This document shows, piece by piece, positions 27,908 through 27,968 of a stretch of 27,968 bases of DNA (the stretch's first letter is position 1; every line of letters starts with the position of its first letter). The translations under genes and the position numbers were made by a program. Source of the stretch: Chara braunii (Eukaryota; Streptophyta; Charophyceae; Charales; Characeae). The notes below the pieces were generated by a model. It did not search any database, was not told the origin of the DNA, and saw only the letters and a list, made by a program, of their open reading frames with translations. The DNA lies in assembly GCA_003427395.1 (NCBI GenBank), contig BFEA01000221.1:1190272-1218239 (forward strand), in the 5' to 3' direction.

Positions 27908-27968
27908 ATCTTTTAGTTATAGTCGTCTGTTACCGTGACAACCCTTAGTCAAAAATAGAAACGATTGT
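27908..27968 (+). repeat. Partial third copy of the about 400-bp unit, cut by the window end
   Basis: CTTTTAGTTATAGTCGTCTG, ACAACCCTTAGTCAAAAATA and GAAACGATTGT match the 3' part of both complete units (near 26920-26962 and 27270-27315). Confidence 0.8.

Overview
The window looks like nuclear DNA from a eukaryote with a large, repeat-rich genome. Evidence: no intact protein-coding gene and no operon layout, many long microsatellites (GA, GT, TA, A/T runs), several tandem repeat families, and remnants of three eukaryotic transposon classes (Helitron, hAT, and a TTAA-type inverted-repeat element). I cannot name the organism from the sequence. Scattered single Ns (mostly 2.6-4.4 kb) suggest a consensus built over heterogeneous repeat copies.

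Layout. 1-2640: GC-rich, no recognisable gene. 3023-3846: about ten short hairpins with a conserved loop and different but still complementary stems. 4150-4435: a second three-copy hairpin repeat. 5350-5515: a cluster of short perfect hairpins. Near 5930-6160, 7783-7973 (minus) and 11056-11270: three copies of a dispersed GC-rich element with two hairpins around a perfect 5' splice-site-like AG|GTAAGT. 7100-7680: tandem units with GA tracts. 8640-11050: an eleven-copy tandem array interrupted by a 588-bp inverted-repeat element with TTAA at both ends. 12590-13240: a three-copy tandem repeat with covarying hairpins. 13870-15100: a repeat of about 489 bp with compound GT/GA microsatellites.

The main protein-coding relic lies on the minus strand, 21640 to 15140. 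It is a degraded Helitron Rep-helicase: a DUF6570-like Cys domain, a Helitron_like_N domain with the HUH motif (HLH), the two-tyrosine Rep motif, the VAGPL region and a PIF1 helicase with Walker A and B. A Ulp1/C48 cysteine protease domain follows on the same strand, with its His, Asp, Gln and Cys all still present. Farther 5' on the same strand, 25430-24550, is another relic that may be an RPA1-like OB-fold protein. Replication initiator, helicase, single-strand binding protein and protease would together make a rolling-circle transposon set. All parts carry in-frame stops and frameshifts, so this copy is dead. A non-autonomous hAT element (22398-23134) with a perfect 8-bp target duplication lies between the OB-fold relic and the Rep relic.

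25540-27968 is a diverged satellite-like region, with about 400-bp units that each carry a (GT)n(GA)n tract. The most unusual signal is the repeated pattern of hairpins whose loops are conserved while their stems change with base pairing kept, often through G-T (G-U) pairs on one strand. This suggests selection or generation at the RNA level.
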